From Macadamia tetraphylla (lineage: Eukaryota > Streptophyta > Magnoliopsida > Proteales > Proteaceae), in assembly GCA_022985045.1 (NCBI GenBank), contig CM040965.1:60025329-60089328 (forward strand): 64,000 nt of DNA. Reading direction: 5' to 3'. The stretch's first letter is position 1. Each line of letters starts with the position of its first letter. Below, piece by piece: positions 48,512-60,828 of the stretch. A program made the position numbers and the translations under genes. The notes beneath the pieces are model-generated. The model saw nothing but the letters and a program-made list of their open reading frames with translations. It was not told the DNA's origin and did not search any database.

Positions 48512-51500
48512 AACGGATACACAATAAAATGGAGTGAAATGGCCCATCCAGGTCCAACTAGAAGGATGGGCCATCTCAGTAATGCGACGTATCATTTTCT
48601 ACACTTAAAATAACACAACAATAACAAGACAAAGAATAACAGAGGATTTGAATCCGCTAATATAAGCAGAAAAACAAAAATCCAAAAAAACCAGACTCAA
48701 CGGACCGTTTGACACCTTTACCTCCAAGCCATGCTCTAATAGGGTTACGTTTGGGTAATCATTAAGACTGCAAGAAGTTGGGTTTGAATTAGGTTTCGTT
48801 TATACCAAGCATAACCATATCAAGTAGTAATCATCCATATAAGCTTTGGGGAAAGGATGTTGTGAGGGGAGTTATAAAAAAATATAATAAATAAATACAT
48901 AAATAAACCTTTTTTGAGTCAAATAACAAACAATCTTGAACTTGCACGGCTGCACCACGTGGTGGCCACATATGACTAACATCATCTATTGCAGATTTTA
49001 GCCGAAAACGCTATATTATATAATAAAGGGTGCATGTTATCATAATCAAAGTGGTGAATCAAAAATTATAAATTGTTTATCGATCCATTTGTCCCAGAGA
49101 AGGCCCAAAGGGTTGCTCTCTTTATGTAAGGTAATGAGTAATACTTTTGGAGATTCTTTGTCATCTAAATGATTTTGATTTTAAATTCACATCCTTATCA
49201 TGTACAGCCTTAAGTTGGCATCCTTTACCAAGTGTAAGGGATAAATCGAAAGAGAAAGAAGATGAATGTGTTTGATTATATAATTCATTGGAGTTTTATT
49301 TTGGACTTGGCAATGAGTCCATAGAAAGTGTTCATGTTGAATCGTATTTATTTGTAAGATTTTTCGGAAAACTGCTTGGTTATCCATCCCCATTTTTGTG
49401 ATTCTTTTGAATCACCACTTGACATGGACTATTTATATGAAGGTTAAGATTATGTGTGTCAAATATGAATTTTACTATTTACCTTATTTCTCAAATGAAC
49501 CACATTTAGCTTTACATGCAAGGTGTTTCAAATGAATTAATATTTCTAAGTAGAACCAACTCAAAAAACAACCAAACAATTTAAAAAAATAGAGAATTGT
49601 GTTTCATTAAAAAGACTCTCTAACAAATTATGTAACCAAACACATCCAAAGCCATTCATCTATGGTGTGGTACTAGAGGGAGAGACTAGAGTGAGGGGAT
49701 TTGAGGCAAAGGAGAGAGTGGGGGAGAAGAATTTCAAAGACGTTAGCGAGGATGGAGGGATCTTTGGAAGATCTTCCTGCATACTGGGAGTTAATATTAA
49801 ACTGATTTGAGGCAATCAAGTGTGAGAACAACAAATTATTCCCTTGTAGGAAACGTCATTCTTTTGGATGAGAAAGAATTTGGTTGATACTCGCCACCTA
49901 AATTAATGTCTAGGATCCGTGCTTTTTTTTTTAAGCTAATATCCATGAATATGATTCCATTCCAAATATAACTCTAATGGAGACATAGCTTAGTCAAAGA
50001 ATGAGTACATGTGAAACTGCGGACCAAGGAATATGTGGCACTCTGACCAATTCGGTTAAACTGATCTTTCTATTAATTTTCCAACCATGTTTTTCATTTC
50101 TTCTTACCAAATGTTGAATCTCCAAAAACCCTAATAGCAGCTTCTTCCCCCTTCTTTTTCAAAATCTACGTATTCTCTAGCATCCTTATTACTATGCTTA
50201 TGTTGCTTGTGATATTTGTGTCAAGAACTCCACGGCATGACTCCACGGCATGACGATAAAATACAAATAGGATGAAAGATGGAGCAATTACGAAGCGCGA
50301 AAATCCTAATATGGAAGCTTAGAATCAGAACCAGAGCCAAAACCCGCACTAAAATTGATGCTGACCTTCAAATAAACACTGAAATATGTCGCTCAAACGT
50401 AGAATATGACATCGATCTAGACCAGTCCAAACCGTTGGAATTCATGTCCCACACTAAATTTTTGGTCCTGGCCAAGGTATTTAAGAGGCATGTTGTGAGC
50501 CCTCCTTGAGTCCTAAAGTTCAGTTCTAGGATGTACTTGGAAATACTCTAGCCCAACCCGACTATAAACATTTAGGTAGGCAGCAGGTCTACCCCAAACT
50601 CTATAGTTACTCTTCTAGAGCGATGTGAATGGCTGATGTGGCAAAGAACTATCCAAAAGTGACCAATCCTCCTGTATGCAGAGCAAAAGACAGAGGAAAA
50701 GGCCACTTGCCTTGAAAGATTATGTGTTAGCTTGTTAATTAGAACACGTTGTTATCTTGTCAAGCATGAAGCTGTTATTAAGTAGTAGTTGAGCACTTGA
50801 GCCCATGTGAAAGACAAGAAAATAAGTATTTTCACTGCTTTCTCTTCTTCTTCTTCTTCGTTTCCCATATCTCTGCAACTGTGATTCTTGCTCTGTTCTT
50901 AAATATTTCCATCACATTGGCCCATTCGCGGTTCGCCCATTCGCTGGTGTAGGCCAAGCTGCCTTTTGGGAACTTCTCACTTTTTTCATTTGACTTCTTG
51001 CACATTTTTTGTTGCTTAATTAATGGTTTGAAAGCCTCACACAAGTAAGAATTAATGTGGACTATATAGTACATATTATTTATTTATTTTTTTTCACAGA
51101 TTAGAATGGGTTTCAAGATGTTGATTGTTGATACAGCAGAAGAAAGGATTGATTTTTCTTCTTTAGGAGGTCACTTATTCGTCTTTTGGGGAGGGGGTTT
51201 AACATCCGATCCAGATGCTTCAGCTTTCAACAGAAGCAAACGGTTGCAGTTCAAGCTAGAAAGCCACTGAAGTGCCCATTGTAAAAAGGGAAGAGGAAAA
51301 TAAGAAACTTTCTATGCTCTGCTGTAATGCTAAATTGTTCATGCAGTGTCCATTGCCAACTGAATTTTCTTGTGAATTGTTATTTTAGTCTTGTAAAATA
51401 ACATTGATCATCATTCAAGCATTCTAGCATTCAAGCATTCAAACAAATAACCAAAGCAAGACGCAAGCAGTACCAAAAATCCAGTAAAACACACACCCCT

Positions 51501-51550
51501 AGTCCCTAGATAGGAACTCTTTCTTTCAAGGAGATCCAATGTCTGAATGA
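47400..51550. other. Intergenic, nothing recognised
   Basis: This AT-rich stretch has no recognisable exon on either strand. It contains an AAT microsatellite (48424-48510). Open frames inside are short and lack domains. Confidence 0.5.
48424..48510. repeat. AAT trinucleotide microsatellite, about 29 copies
   Basis: It is an uninterrupted (AAT)n run. On the minus strand it gives an open frame with a long poly-Leu stretch that is an artefact. Confidence 0.98.
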
Positions 51551-51556
51551 AGTATA

Positions 51557-53146
51557 TCAAGCAACAAAAGGAGCATCGACATGATAATCACTGCAGTAGA
51601 GGCCGGGTCGTTGAGTGAATCCCTGGCTCTTGAGTATTCTTCTAGCCTTGGACACAAGCTCCTGGTTGCTAATTGCTCCATCGGATTCAACAATTATAGT
51701 CTGGATTGCATTGCTGAGAGCACCATATGCTTCTTTAGGATTCCCTGAAGGGGTTGCATCCGCAGATGTTTGGTCAGTCTGGCACCCACTAATCAGAATT
51801 CCACTATCAGGAAGCGAACGCTTTCTTGCTCCTGCGTATGCTTCGTGGTTGCTAGACACCTCTGTTTCCATTGCTGGTTTCACGTAATCCTCATCGTTTT
51901 CCTCCAGTTTCTGCTTCAGGAAATCCTGCGCCAGACTCCCAACCATGCCCAGGAACCCACCACCGCCGCCACTGCCATTTCCACCTTCTCCTCCTCCACC
52001 ATGTGTCAGCTTGTTCATGATGACATTCATGAACTTCTTCACCTTGGGACTTGAATCCTCACCGAAGATGTCGAACAGAGTCGGCCGCAGTTTCCCCACA
52101 TCGATGTCTTCCTTACCGGTCTTCTGCTTCAGTATCTCTATCAGAGTCGACAGTGGAAGAGACCGGTTCTTGATACGGTGGCCACTCTCTGAGTATTGTA
52201 GCTCGCTCTCACTGCGATCAACATCTTCATCGGGACCATGGTGATGGTGATGGTGGCGATGATGATCCCCTGAAGGGATATGAATTCCACGGGACTCAAA
52301 TGCGTCTTCAACCGATCGCTGCAAGAACTGTTTGAACCCAAAGCCACCAGATTCTGATTCATGGGAGGCATCCTTGGTGCTCTCCCCGATCTGTTCCTTG
52401 GCCTCATCTAATAGGCCACCGCTGTGGCACGAATCTGACACAATTGTTATGCGACATCCTTCTGGGACTTTATCAACTAAATCTCTGAAATCGTCGTCTG
52501 CAACCCAAAAAAAAAAAAAAAAAAAGGGAAAAGAAAAAAGAAAAAAGCAAGGAGTTTTATTTATTTCCTTGTTAATTATAACTGTGTGTGTGTCTGTGTG
52601 TATTACAACAGATCGGGAATCGACAAACGACACAGAAAATGAAACCCTGAAAAAACAGAATCTGTTCATTTTGCCGTAGATTGATATGCAAATCGATCGA
52701 TTCTCCTTCGATTCAGAGGCAGATTAGTAGTAGAAACACAGATCGATAGACTCAAACGATGATGAAGCAGAGAGAAAGAGGGCAGAGTGAGGTTTATTAC
52801 CTGTGATGAGATTCATATCGGAAGGGACAATGCATTCATCGTAGCCGGTGTCATCATCCTCCCCTGTCTCAGCAGGAAGACGGGTTCCATGGCCGCTGTA
52901 GTGAACAAAGAGGTAATCTCCAGGCTCGGCGGAGCGGATGAGATTGGCAAGAGCACGTCGGATGTTCTTTCCGGTGGGCTGAGTGTAGGAATCATCGGTG
53001 TCGATCAAGACGGTGATGTTTTCTTCAGCGAATCCATAGCGTTCGATGAGGCATTTGTACATACGTCGAACATCGTTGATGCATCCCTTCAGCTCCGCCT
53101 TCGTTCCTGGGTAATTGCATCCAATCAGAACCGCCTTCTTCGTCAT
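51557..53146 (-). CDS. Type II metacaspase (MC4/MC5 group), two exons
   Basis: Metacaspases are Ca2+-dependent cysteine proteases cleaving after Arg/Lys; type II members act in damage-triggered and developmental cell death, and Arabidopsis MC4 releases the PROPEP1-derived signal peptide. Exon 1 is 53146-52801 and exon 2 is 52497-51557, joined in phase across a 303-bp intron, for 428 residues. The catalytic His is at 86 (HYSGHGTR) and the catalytic Cys at 139 (DSCHSGG), the numbering known for Arabidopsis MC4. Lys225 before NRSLPLSTL matches the autocleavage Lys of MC4. Acidic residues in EDDDTGYDE lie near the active site. The linker carries a His run (about 194-202) and a Gly-rich stretch near 265-280. 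The C-terminal p10 part ends QGFTQRPGLYCSDYHVDAPF. No frame break was seen. It could be the ortholog of MC4 to MC8; this Cys-containing, long-linker form fits MC4/5. Confidence 0.95.
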
Positions 53147-53940
53147 CTGTTTTGAGTTCTCACACTATTGATCTTCGATCTCAACTTTCTGATTCTGGCT
53201 TTCCTTCTCCTCTAGTCTCCCTTTTAGAGAAGAATTGCTTTACCAATTACCCAAATGGGACCCAAAAGGCGGATACAGATACCAAAATCCAAGAGGAAGA
53301 AAGTTCCGGACATAAAATGGACGGTGGGTTAGTAATTATGAGCGAGTGGAAAGGCTATCTTATAGTGTTGATCCAAAGGCATTATCTATGGTTGTTCCGG
53401 GTGCCAAAAATCATGAATAATAGTCCACCGCTGGATGAGATCCTGTTATATAGTTCTTGGTGAGTTGGATGGAATCATGGAAAGGATATGGTTACCACAA
53501 ATATTGTGGACCAGCGTGTCACAATGACACTCTTTCATGTTATTAGTTTTTTTTTTTTCCCTTTAACTAAGGTCTAGGTCAGCTTATGCACACTTTGCAT
53601 ATACACAAATGGAGAATTGAACCCATGGATGGATCTCTTTCATGTTATTAATTTTAGTCGAAGAGTGCACAAAAATAGAGTTCTAAATACTAATAAACAT
53701 ATACTAAATGTTTGGATAAATAACAGATCTTGTTATGTTAATAATTTCCTTCAAAAAAATATTAATAAGCAATGTGTGATTAATCTAGTGATGTATGTAA
53801 ATATGAGAGAGAGAGAGAGAGAGTTTAATTTAGTTAAACTCTAAATATTGATTATATAGATTTAAATACAACAACAAATCAGCCTTATCCCAATTATATG
53901 GATTTAAGTTCACTGTTATATAAATAACGTGTTATATATA

Positions 53941-56900
53941 TCATACTATTATATAAAAGCATGTATTCATGCTTCGTGGCTAAACTTTTCTTGGACTACT
54001 TTACCCATTTTACTTATTTAAATACCTTATCTTTTTCATTATCTCTTTTTTCAATCCTTTTTATTTTTTCAATATTATTGGTACTTTTATATTTTTTTAA
54101 TATTTATTATTCTCTAAAAAATTAATTTCTTTATTCTTCCGATCCCTTTCCTTATCTATCCCTCCCTCACTTTTCTACTTTCCTTTTCAACATTTCCCTC
54201 CTCTCTCTCGTGTTGCTCTCTTTAAAACCCTTAATTTCTTTATTCTTCTCATATTCCTTTCCTTATCTATCCCTCCCTCACTTTTCTACTTTCCTTTTCA
54301 ACATTTCCCTCCTCTCTCTCTCACGTTGCTCTCTTTAAAACCCTATAAATTTAAAAAAAATACCAAAAAAATAAAATCTATATTTTTGTCTTAAAAAAAA
54401 AAAATCTACGGTATGGGTTCTCAATTTCTCCACCTTTTGATTGTAGTTTGACCTTCAACTTGCAATTTGCGAGAGAAATCCTCAACATGTTGGATAAATC
54501 AGTAGCATAGTAGTAATATTGGATAAATCAATAGCTAGATGATAAGCTAAGTTAATTTATGCTTTATCAGTTATCATTGGTTGCAAGTTCTTTTCCAGTA
54601 GCTAGCACTCTTTCCCCTCCTTTCTTCATCCCTTATTCATACAACTTAGTGGTGTTTCATCCCGGTGGTGCACGTTCATGTTGTCTTCATGTTGTGCTAC
54701 CACATTGTCATCTTTCAAAAATAATCATTGTAAATTTTCTCCATGAATACAATACAATTGGATGAAGTTTGTGACCCTATTATGTTTAAGCAGCTTGATA
54801 TTACATCACTTCAAAAGTCTTTAGAGGAGATTTTTGCAGACAAATCTTGGAGGAATTGGAATGGTGTAGCCTCTTGCTTTGACACTTCAGTTGGGTTTTG
54901 CATTAGTGGATACTTTCTCCACCAAATGTGGTATAGTTAAACTTTGATGGGAATTTTTTTTGGTAATTCAAGCCCTTTGGTAAATTGGGGTGTTCATGGG
55001 TGCAAAATTGTGTTACTCTGTTCAAGTGGTTAATGATGTTGGAACTCTCTTTCAGAAGTCAATTACCATTGATTTACGATGTTAACCACTCTCTCTTTTA
55101 GTTTATTTAGTGTAGGAAAAAAAAAAGGTTAAAAAAGGGGAAAAATAATAAAAGCTACAATCTTGTAAGTTAATCAAATTTCTAGATTGTTAAATCAATT
55201 CTTTTTGTTCTAAGCTTCAATTTCTTCTCAATTTTCTTTATGCATGATTTAGTTTGACTTTACCTCTATTTGCAACTAAATTATTATCTATGATTTAGCT
55301 CATCGCTCCAGCTGAAAATAATATTGTTTCCCATGAAACAAGGGTATGCAAGAGTTGTTTCCTCACTCTTTTATGAAATATTTTCTATCACTCTTAATAT
55401 TACTCTTTATTTTATTCCTTTAAAAAAATTAATCTCCTTATTTGTCTCAATGTCAATTTTGTGGCTCAATAACTTATTTGTCTTGCTTGCTCCTCCTTTG
55501 GAACCGGCGACTTGAAACCCCGCTAATGGCACTCTGGTTCTCTCCTTACTCACTCTGTGGCTTAATTTTCTTTTATTTTTCCTGGTGTATTACCTAACTT
55601 CAATTGTTTATAGATGAACTAGAACTACTTTCTACTTGTGGATTTGTTGTTCAAATTCATAGGAGAGGTCTCCATTGATTTATAGGATTTATTCTCTTTT
55701 TACGTATTATTAGGGTTTTGTTATAAAACCTTTCCTCTTTCTCTAACTGCCGTTTGGGGTTGTGATCCACCTTACATTCCATCCTACTTGTCCATCTTAT
55801 GGCAGTGATTTTAAGGTTTTTAATTTTACTTCGAACTTAACTTTTAGTATCTATTTATTCTAATTTGCAGTTTGTTGTTTTTTTCCCAGATTGGGTTTGC
55901 AACTTGACCTTTAGAACAAGGATCAGTACAAATCTTTTTAGAGTCGTTTTGAGTGCAAAGAAATGATAGGTTCATGGCCAAAGTAGTGTAAAGAAAGGAT
56001 CAAATGCTTTAGAAATATGGTCGTTGAGTGTAGATATCAATTTTTCCTAATATTTTGGTGATTGTTTAATTACTTCATCTCTTCTCACATGCTCACGTGG
56101 GCGTTTTTATATGGATTTTTGTGAATTAAACAATAAGATGCATGCAAGAAACTCTCCTTGTTTTTTATTTGTATATAATCTTGATTGTTTTAGGGATGTT
56201 AAAAACTAAAAAACATTGTCTAGGCTCCAAAATAATACTATTTTCTTAATAATTTGAAAATTTTGGATTGAAATTTAATCTATTTTTGTAGTTGATGTGG
56301 TTATGTTTTATGAGGAATTCTCAGTATTGGACTCCAACTATTTATCTCAGATTAGATAGAGGGGATTAGATGTTAATCTAATTATTATTTTTTGTTCGTT
56401 CAAGTTCAGCATACATTTTTGTACTTCCCCAAGTTGTTGACTTAAGAATATTTTGTGGATATTCAGAAGTTTCGGCATGGTACGTTGTCTTTATTTTTGG
56501 ATACATCTATAGATACTAATATAGGTTCCCAATGATTTTCATTATTTTTTAACTATTATGACTTCATCTACTTTCTTGATGTAATTTATCTAAACTTCTT
56601 TTAAATGCTTCTTCACTAATGCAAAATTGAGGCAATTATCTTTATTATGGTTTGTGTGTATCTTTATTATGATTTTTCATCTCTTTATATTATTTTTTGC
56701 CCTAAGGTGTTAATATACTCACATCCTCTACCATAAATACATCCCCTACATCTTCCTTCATTTTATCTTGTGCCCCTTGTTATCTTTATCTTTCTATCTC
56801 ACACACATATCACATCTCCCTCAAAACAAAGACATAAACTTGTGACTATATAACTAAGTAGTCGGCCAATTTTGGATGTATGTCAAAATAATATTTTATT

Positions 56901-57110
56901 TTCATATATTCATTTATTCTTTAATGCTTTATTTATCTTTATGTTTTTCATATTCAGCTACCCTTTCTTGTAGCAATGCTTTTTTTAGACTTTCAGTAGT
57001 CATCAATTCTTCTTTCTCTCTCTCTCTCAATGTAAGACAACACATATAGCTTTGATTTATTTGTAGTAATTTCTTACCCCACGTGCATATGCACGTATAT
57101 TTTTTACTAG
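53941..57110 (+). mobile_element. Non-autonomous Helitron, about 3.17 kb
   Basis: The 5' end reads TCATACTATTATATAAAAGC, of the TC...TATATAAAAGC form common in plant Helitrons, preceded by A. The 3' end reads ...TTTTTTACTAG followed by T, with a perfect 16-bp hairpin ACGTGCATATGCACGT (57081-57096) ending 10 bp before CTAG. Insertion between A and T without target duplication fits. No Rep/helicase frame is present, so it would depend on an autonomous partner. The interior is AT-rich, with a tandem duplication near 54.1-54.35 kb and no recognised captured gene. Confidence 0.75.
54118..54345. repeat. Tandem duplication of a pyrimidine-rich segment, about 112-bp unit
   Basis: Two adjacent copies share TTATCTATCCCTCCCTCACT, TTTTCAACATTTCCCTCCTC and TTGCTCTCTTTAAAACCC. 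Differences are few. It lies inside the Helitron. Confidence 0.9.
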
Positions 57111-57143
57111 TATATATATATACTAGTAAAAAATATACGTGCA
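57081..57143. repeat. Perfect 54-bp palindrome overlapping the Helitron 3' hairpin
   Basis: 57090-57143 is a perfect inverted repeat of 27-bp arms, TGCACGTATATTTTTTACTA... meeting its complement at TATATA/TATATA. Its left half overlaps the 16-bp hairpin at 57081-57096. The right half repeats the Helitron end in reverse, including CTAGTAAAAAATATACGTGC. Confidence 0.95.
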
Positions 57144-57155
57144 AGAGGCTATTTG

Positions 57156-57158
57156 TGC

Positions 57159-57208
<50 letters not shown>

Positions 57209-57209
57209 A
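57156..57209. repeat. GT then GA microsatellite
   Basis: A (GT)n run passes directly into a (GA)n run just right of the palindrome. Confidence 0.95.
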
Positions 57210-57516
57210 TCCATTAATTTAATTACATCAAATTAATTTTTTTTTTTTTAATATCTTATATGATATCCATTGAAGCAATTAGAAATTTAAGATGATTATC
57301 AAAAAGTCAGTTGGATCCATCAATATTATTTCAACTAAACTTTGTCATTTTAATCAATTTTTGTCTAACTTATTGTTTATATCATGGAAAATTTGAAAAA
57401 AATCAACCACCTTCACTCCTACAAAATTCATTTATAAAATTGTTATGTTTTTCCTATTTAAAGGCCAAAATATTCCCATAACAATACCAATAATGTTAAA
57501 ATGAAAAAATAGATAA

Positions 57517-57604
57517 GGGACGTGGTGGATTCGAACCACCATCCTTTTGAGTTATGGAACCATTTTCCACACCCCAAGTACTCTACCAATTGAGTTAAAG
57601 ACCC
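57517..57604 (-). tRNA. tRNA-like sequence, probably degenerate
   Basis: On the minus strand the sequence has a D arm with A-box-like TAACTCAATTGGT, a perfect T arm GGTGG-TTCGAAT-CCACC with B box GGTTCGAATCC, and partly pairing acceptor ends (GGGTCTT with ACGTCCC, two mismatches). The 38 nt between D and T arms are too long for a standard anticodon arm and variable loop. They contain a TGGAA/TTCCA hairpin and give no clear anticodon, so an intron, a class II-like arm or decay is possible. I regard it as a pseudo-tRNA or tRNA-derived element. Confidence 0.45.
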
Positions 57605-57669
57605 ATATTTAAATTATAAGAAATAATAATTTAAAGTAATTCTTATAAATCTTGTCTTATGATTAATTT

Positions 57670-57747
57670 CAATCTAGAGAGAGAGAGAGAGTGGCGTTAT
57701 ATAATAAATTATAAAATCCGATAAATCTTGTCGATTCATTTCAACTT

Positions 57748-57778
<31 letters not shown>

Positions 57779-57891
57779 CGTTATATAGATGTAAATTATA
57801 AAATCCGTGAACAAGGGCCACACATGTTCGCTCTAAGAAAAAAAAACTGGAAGGAATTCTGATAAATCTTATCTTATGATTCATTTCAATC

Positions 57892-57940
<49 letters not shown>
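57670..57940. repeat. Clustered GA microsatellites and a local duplication
   Basis: GA runs occur at 57675-57691, 57750-57776 and 57911-57940, the last after a TA run. The segment AATCTTATCTTATGATTCATTTCAATCT and its neighbours recur two to three times (57649, 57721, 57865), so this is a small tandem duplication. Confidence 0.8.
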
Positions 57941-57943
<3 letters not shown>

Positions 57944-58052
57944 CTTGCACTGGATGCAATATAAAAAATACACAGTGGTGATGCATTGTAATCAATTTAA
58001 GAGTCAATTTTCAAACATTGAAGCTTCTACAATCTTAAGTTGTTGAACTCAC

Positions 58053-58347
58053 TTTCATGGTCATTATGGAACACAAGGTTCCATCAGGCTCGGGGAGGCC
58101 AAGTAAAATACTCTTTTTCTGGTAAAATCGAAATGCGAGATCGGGTGCTTGATAGAGGATGTGGTAGTATTGTCCAATAAAAACATTCCCAACCTGGAAA
58201 AGAGGGTAGATGCGAAGAAAAAGAAAAGTAAAATTCAGAACTTAAGTAACTATGAAGAGAAGATAAAACGAAGATGAAGTAACCATTGAAACAGACCACT
58301 TGGGCACTTGGGGAAGACTGAGCGCTAGTTTTCCATGGCGACACCAT
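58053..58347 (-). pseudogene. First two exons of a G3BP-like (NTF2-domain, RRM) protein; rest not found
   Basis: Exon 1 (58300-58347) reads MVSPWKTSAQSSPSAQ and ends before GTGGTC. Exon 2 (58053-58193) begins VGNVFIGQYYHILYQAPDLA, continues FRFYQ, GLPEPDGTLCSIMTM and ends before GTGAGT. Phases match and the intron is 106 bp. This is the start of the NTF2-like domain of plant G3BP homologues, RNA-binding stress-granule proteins whose C-terminal half carries an RRM and RGG repeats. The next expected exon (AINEKI... and the FFLAPQ motif) is not visible down to the Helitron, so the gene appears truncated. A long intron cannot be fully excluded. Confidence 0.7.
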
Positions 58348-58399
58348 TAATGATGGAGTTTGGACCCTAATCAATCAACCCCGTTATTGTTCACATCAT

Positions 58400-60650
58400 T
58401 GCAGGTCAAGGAAAATGAAAGAATATCAGAGAACTTAAACCCTAAACCCTGTTTCTCCCTTAAACTTCATTGACTTTCCATATCAAAATCATTTAAATGT
58501 TGATCTCACTAAATATAAGTTGCCTGCTCTAATCATAATGGACTTATGAAAGCATGGCATTTCTATCACGCAAAGGGAAAATGGTTTTATCATTTCTTGC
58601 TACCTAGATCCATGTGTGTGTAAATGACCCTATCAATATCAAGTGGCATTAAGATGTCTACCATTTGAAAGTCTAACAAAATGCAACTATTTCTTATGAA
58701 GCAAAACCTGCATAATAAAGAAATAAATATAGCATACATACTCTTACAGAAATAGGTTTAGTAAAGTGATCAAGCTTTTCCCCATGCAAAACAACTACAT
58801 TAATGAAGCTCTATAGACTAATAACTTGGCATTTTAAGGCAAATGTAAGAGTCCTATAATTATAATTTTATGCATAAATTCTAGAACATTTTCAAGGGCT
58901 ATGGTGGTCCTAGCATAAAGTAAAGGAAATAAATGTAAATGGAAGTACCAAAAAAGTAGGGGGAAAAGGACTACAAAGGACAAGAGGGCCATTCCTCTAA
59001 GAAATAGTTGTAATAAAAAATACATCACCTCGGAATTCATCACCAATACATCACCTTTAAATACCACCCTTCTTGAAGAGATAGAAATTCCAACCATATC
59101 GTTATGAGACTAACGCGATCAGCAAAGCATCAATGATGAACTGATACATACATATACTTAGGATTGAGCATGAGTTCGAGCAAGAAAAACTTGCAAAGTT
59201 CATCCCAATCAGCCCTCGCATCAAGCAATTTTGCCTCAATAATGAGGCTAAAAGTCAGTCTAGGATAACGATAGATAATCCGCTAAGAGTTCTTACTAAC
59301 TCTTTCTCTTGTTGAGAGGGTTGTGCTCTTCATCCAAAGTGTCTCGAGTTCGAACCCCCTGGCTGTTACCTACTTCCGTCCCTACCTATAAAAAAAATGA
59401 CAACTTTCTCTTAAAATTTCACGAGAAAATAATGAACCTGAAAACTGAAGTGCAAACCAGAAACTATACTCTGAATAATAGTAATTCAATTAAAATTAGA
59501 TATTAATCCAAATATAAAGTCAAATTAACTAAAATCAAGGATTATACAAGTCATAACTGGTTCATCAACATCATTTCCTCATACATTGTTATCCAACCAA
59601 GCAGTGGAGGCCATTGTTATCCAACCAAGAAGTGGATGCCTTGTTATGAACAGACTGATGGTAAAATATAAAAACTATGAATCAATGACCGAATGTATAT
59701 AGAGGACAAACTAACAGACATAAATCAATGACCATATAGTTCACTACAAAATTTCCTTAGGCTAAAAAGGGAAGTCTCACCAATCAAATGAATCACCATA
59801 TCTCAAGGATGGGTTGGCTTGTCCAACACTCCAACAGAACTCAACGACTACTTCATTGTTTCTTCTTTTCTGAAAGTTATGATGGGTTGGTTAATCCCAA
59901 CTTGGATTGTAATTTTTCCAGCAAGCTTAATCCTACCAAACTCAAACTAGGTTGACCCAGTGCAACGTCACAATGGTTCTAGGAAGACCAAAAACTAAGA
60001 TTTCTGATGTGAAAATAATAGAAATAGAACTGATATTTATATGTATGGTACTGAGGATGCAGTTGGCCGAAGGACTTAGGAAAAAATATATATATATATA
60101 TATATATATCTTTGATTTGATTTTCTTTTGTTTTAGAAACAATTTTCTTTGAATTTAGCTAGCTTCTAATTTTAGAATAGTTTTCTTTTCAATAATTGCC
60201 ATTAATTGTTTGATTTTTTTCTTTATATTGGATATCTAAACGATGGAGAAGTTTTAGATTTTGAAGAATTGAAATTTTATTTGAGTTTTTTTGGTTTTGA
60301 AACCGTGAGTTGTTCTCTTCTCTCTAACTCCCCCTGAAAGCTCTTTTCTTTCTCTTCTCGTCTTCTTCTTTTTTACGGTCCTTTTCCCTCGAACAACTTC
60401 ACTATTGGCTACCATGGTGATAATTAACAAAATAACACTCAAGAATAATGGCAGTATAGAAAATAACTCTTTTCTTTTTTGAAAGGATAGAATTATAATT
60501 ATTTGAAATTCAATTTAAACCACAAAGGGGTGTATCACAAATGGGCAGGATCTAATTGTAAATAAGAAAAAATAGGAGGGATAAAATAATTAAAGAGAAA
60601 CAAAGGGGCAAAGTGGGGAAATCCAACAAATTAAAGAGATTAAGGGAGAA
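58400..60650. other. Intergenic, nothing recognised
   Basis: No exon or terminal-repeat pair was identified. A TA run lies at 60087-60110. Near 59335-59355 a CTCGAGTTCGAACCCC stretch resembles a tRNA B box and may mark a decayed SINE, but no A box was found at the right spacing. Confidence 0.45.
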
Positions 60651-60786
60651 ATATTTGGGGTGGGGTTTTGGATTACCGACAGAAGGGTAGGGATCTCCTT
60701 CTTGGAGACGGAACCAGCAGAGAGGACTCTGATCTATCGAACCAGAGAATGAGTCGGCAAAGGAGGAGTCGGAACCAGGTAAGTTG

Positions 60787-60787
<1 letters not shown>

Positions 60788-60824
<37 letters not shown>
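60788..60824. repeat. CT microsatellite
   Basis: An uninterrupted CT run is followed by long pyrimidine tracts to about 61185, giving Ser/Leu/Phe-rich artefactual frames. Confidence 0.95.

Positions 60825-60828
<4 letters not shown>

Noticed and set aside
48353..48595. Minus-strand open frame with a long poly-leucine stretch
   Set aside because: It is only the translation of the AAT microsatellite.
51615..52407. Several plus- and minus-strand frames over the metacaspase
   Set aside because: They are shadows of the metacaspase coding exon.
59309..59400. B-box-like TCGAGTTCGAACCCC that could mark a SINE
   Set aside because: No A box at proper spacing, no poly-A/T tail or target duplication identified.
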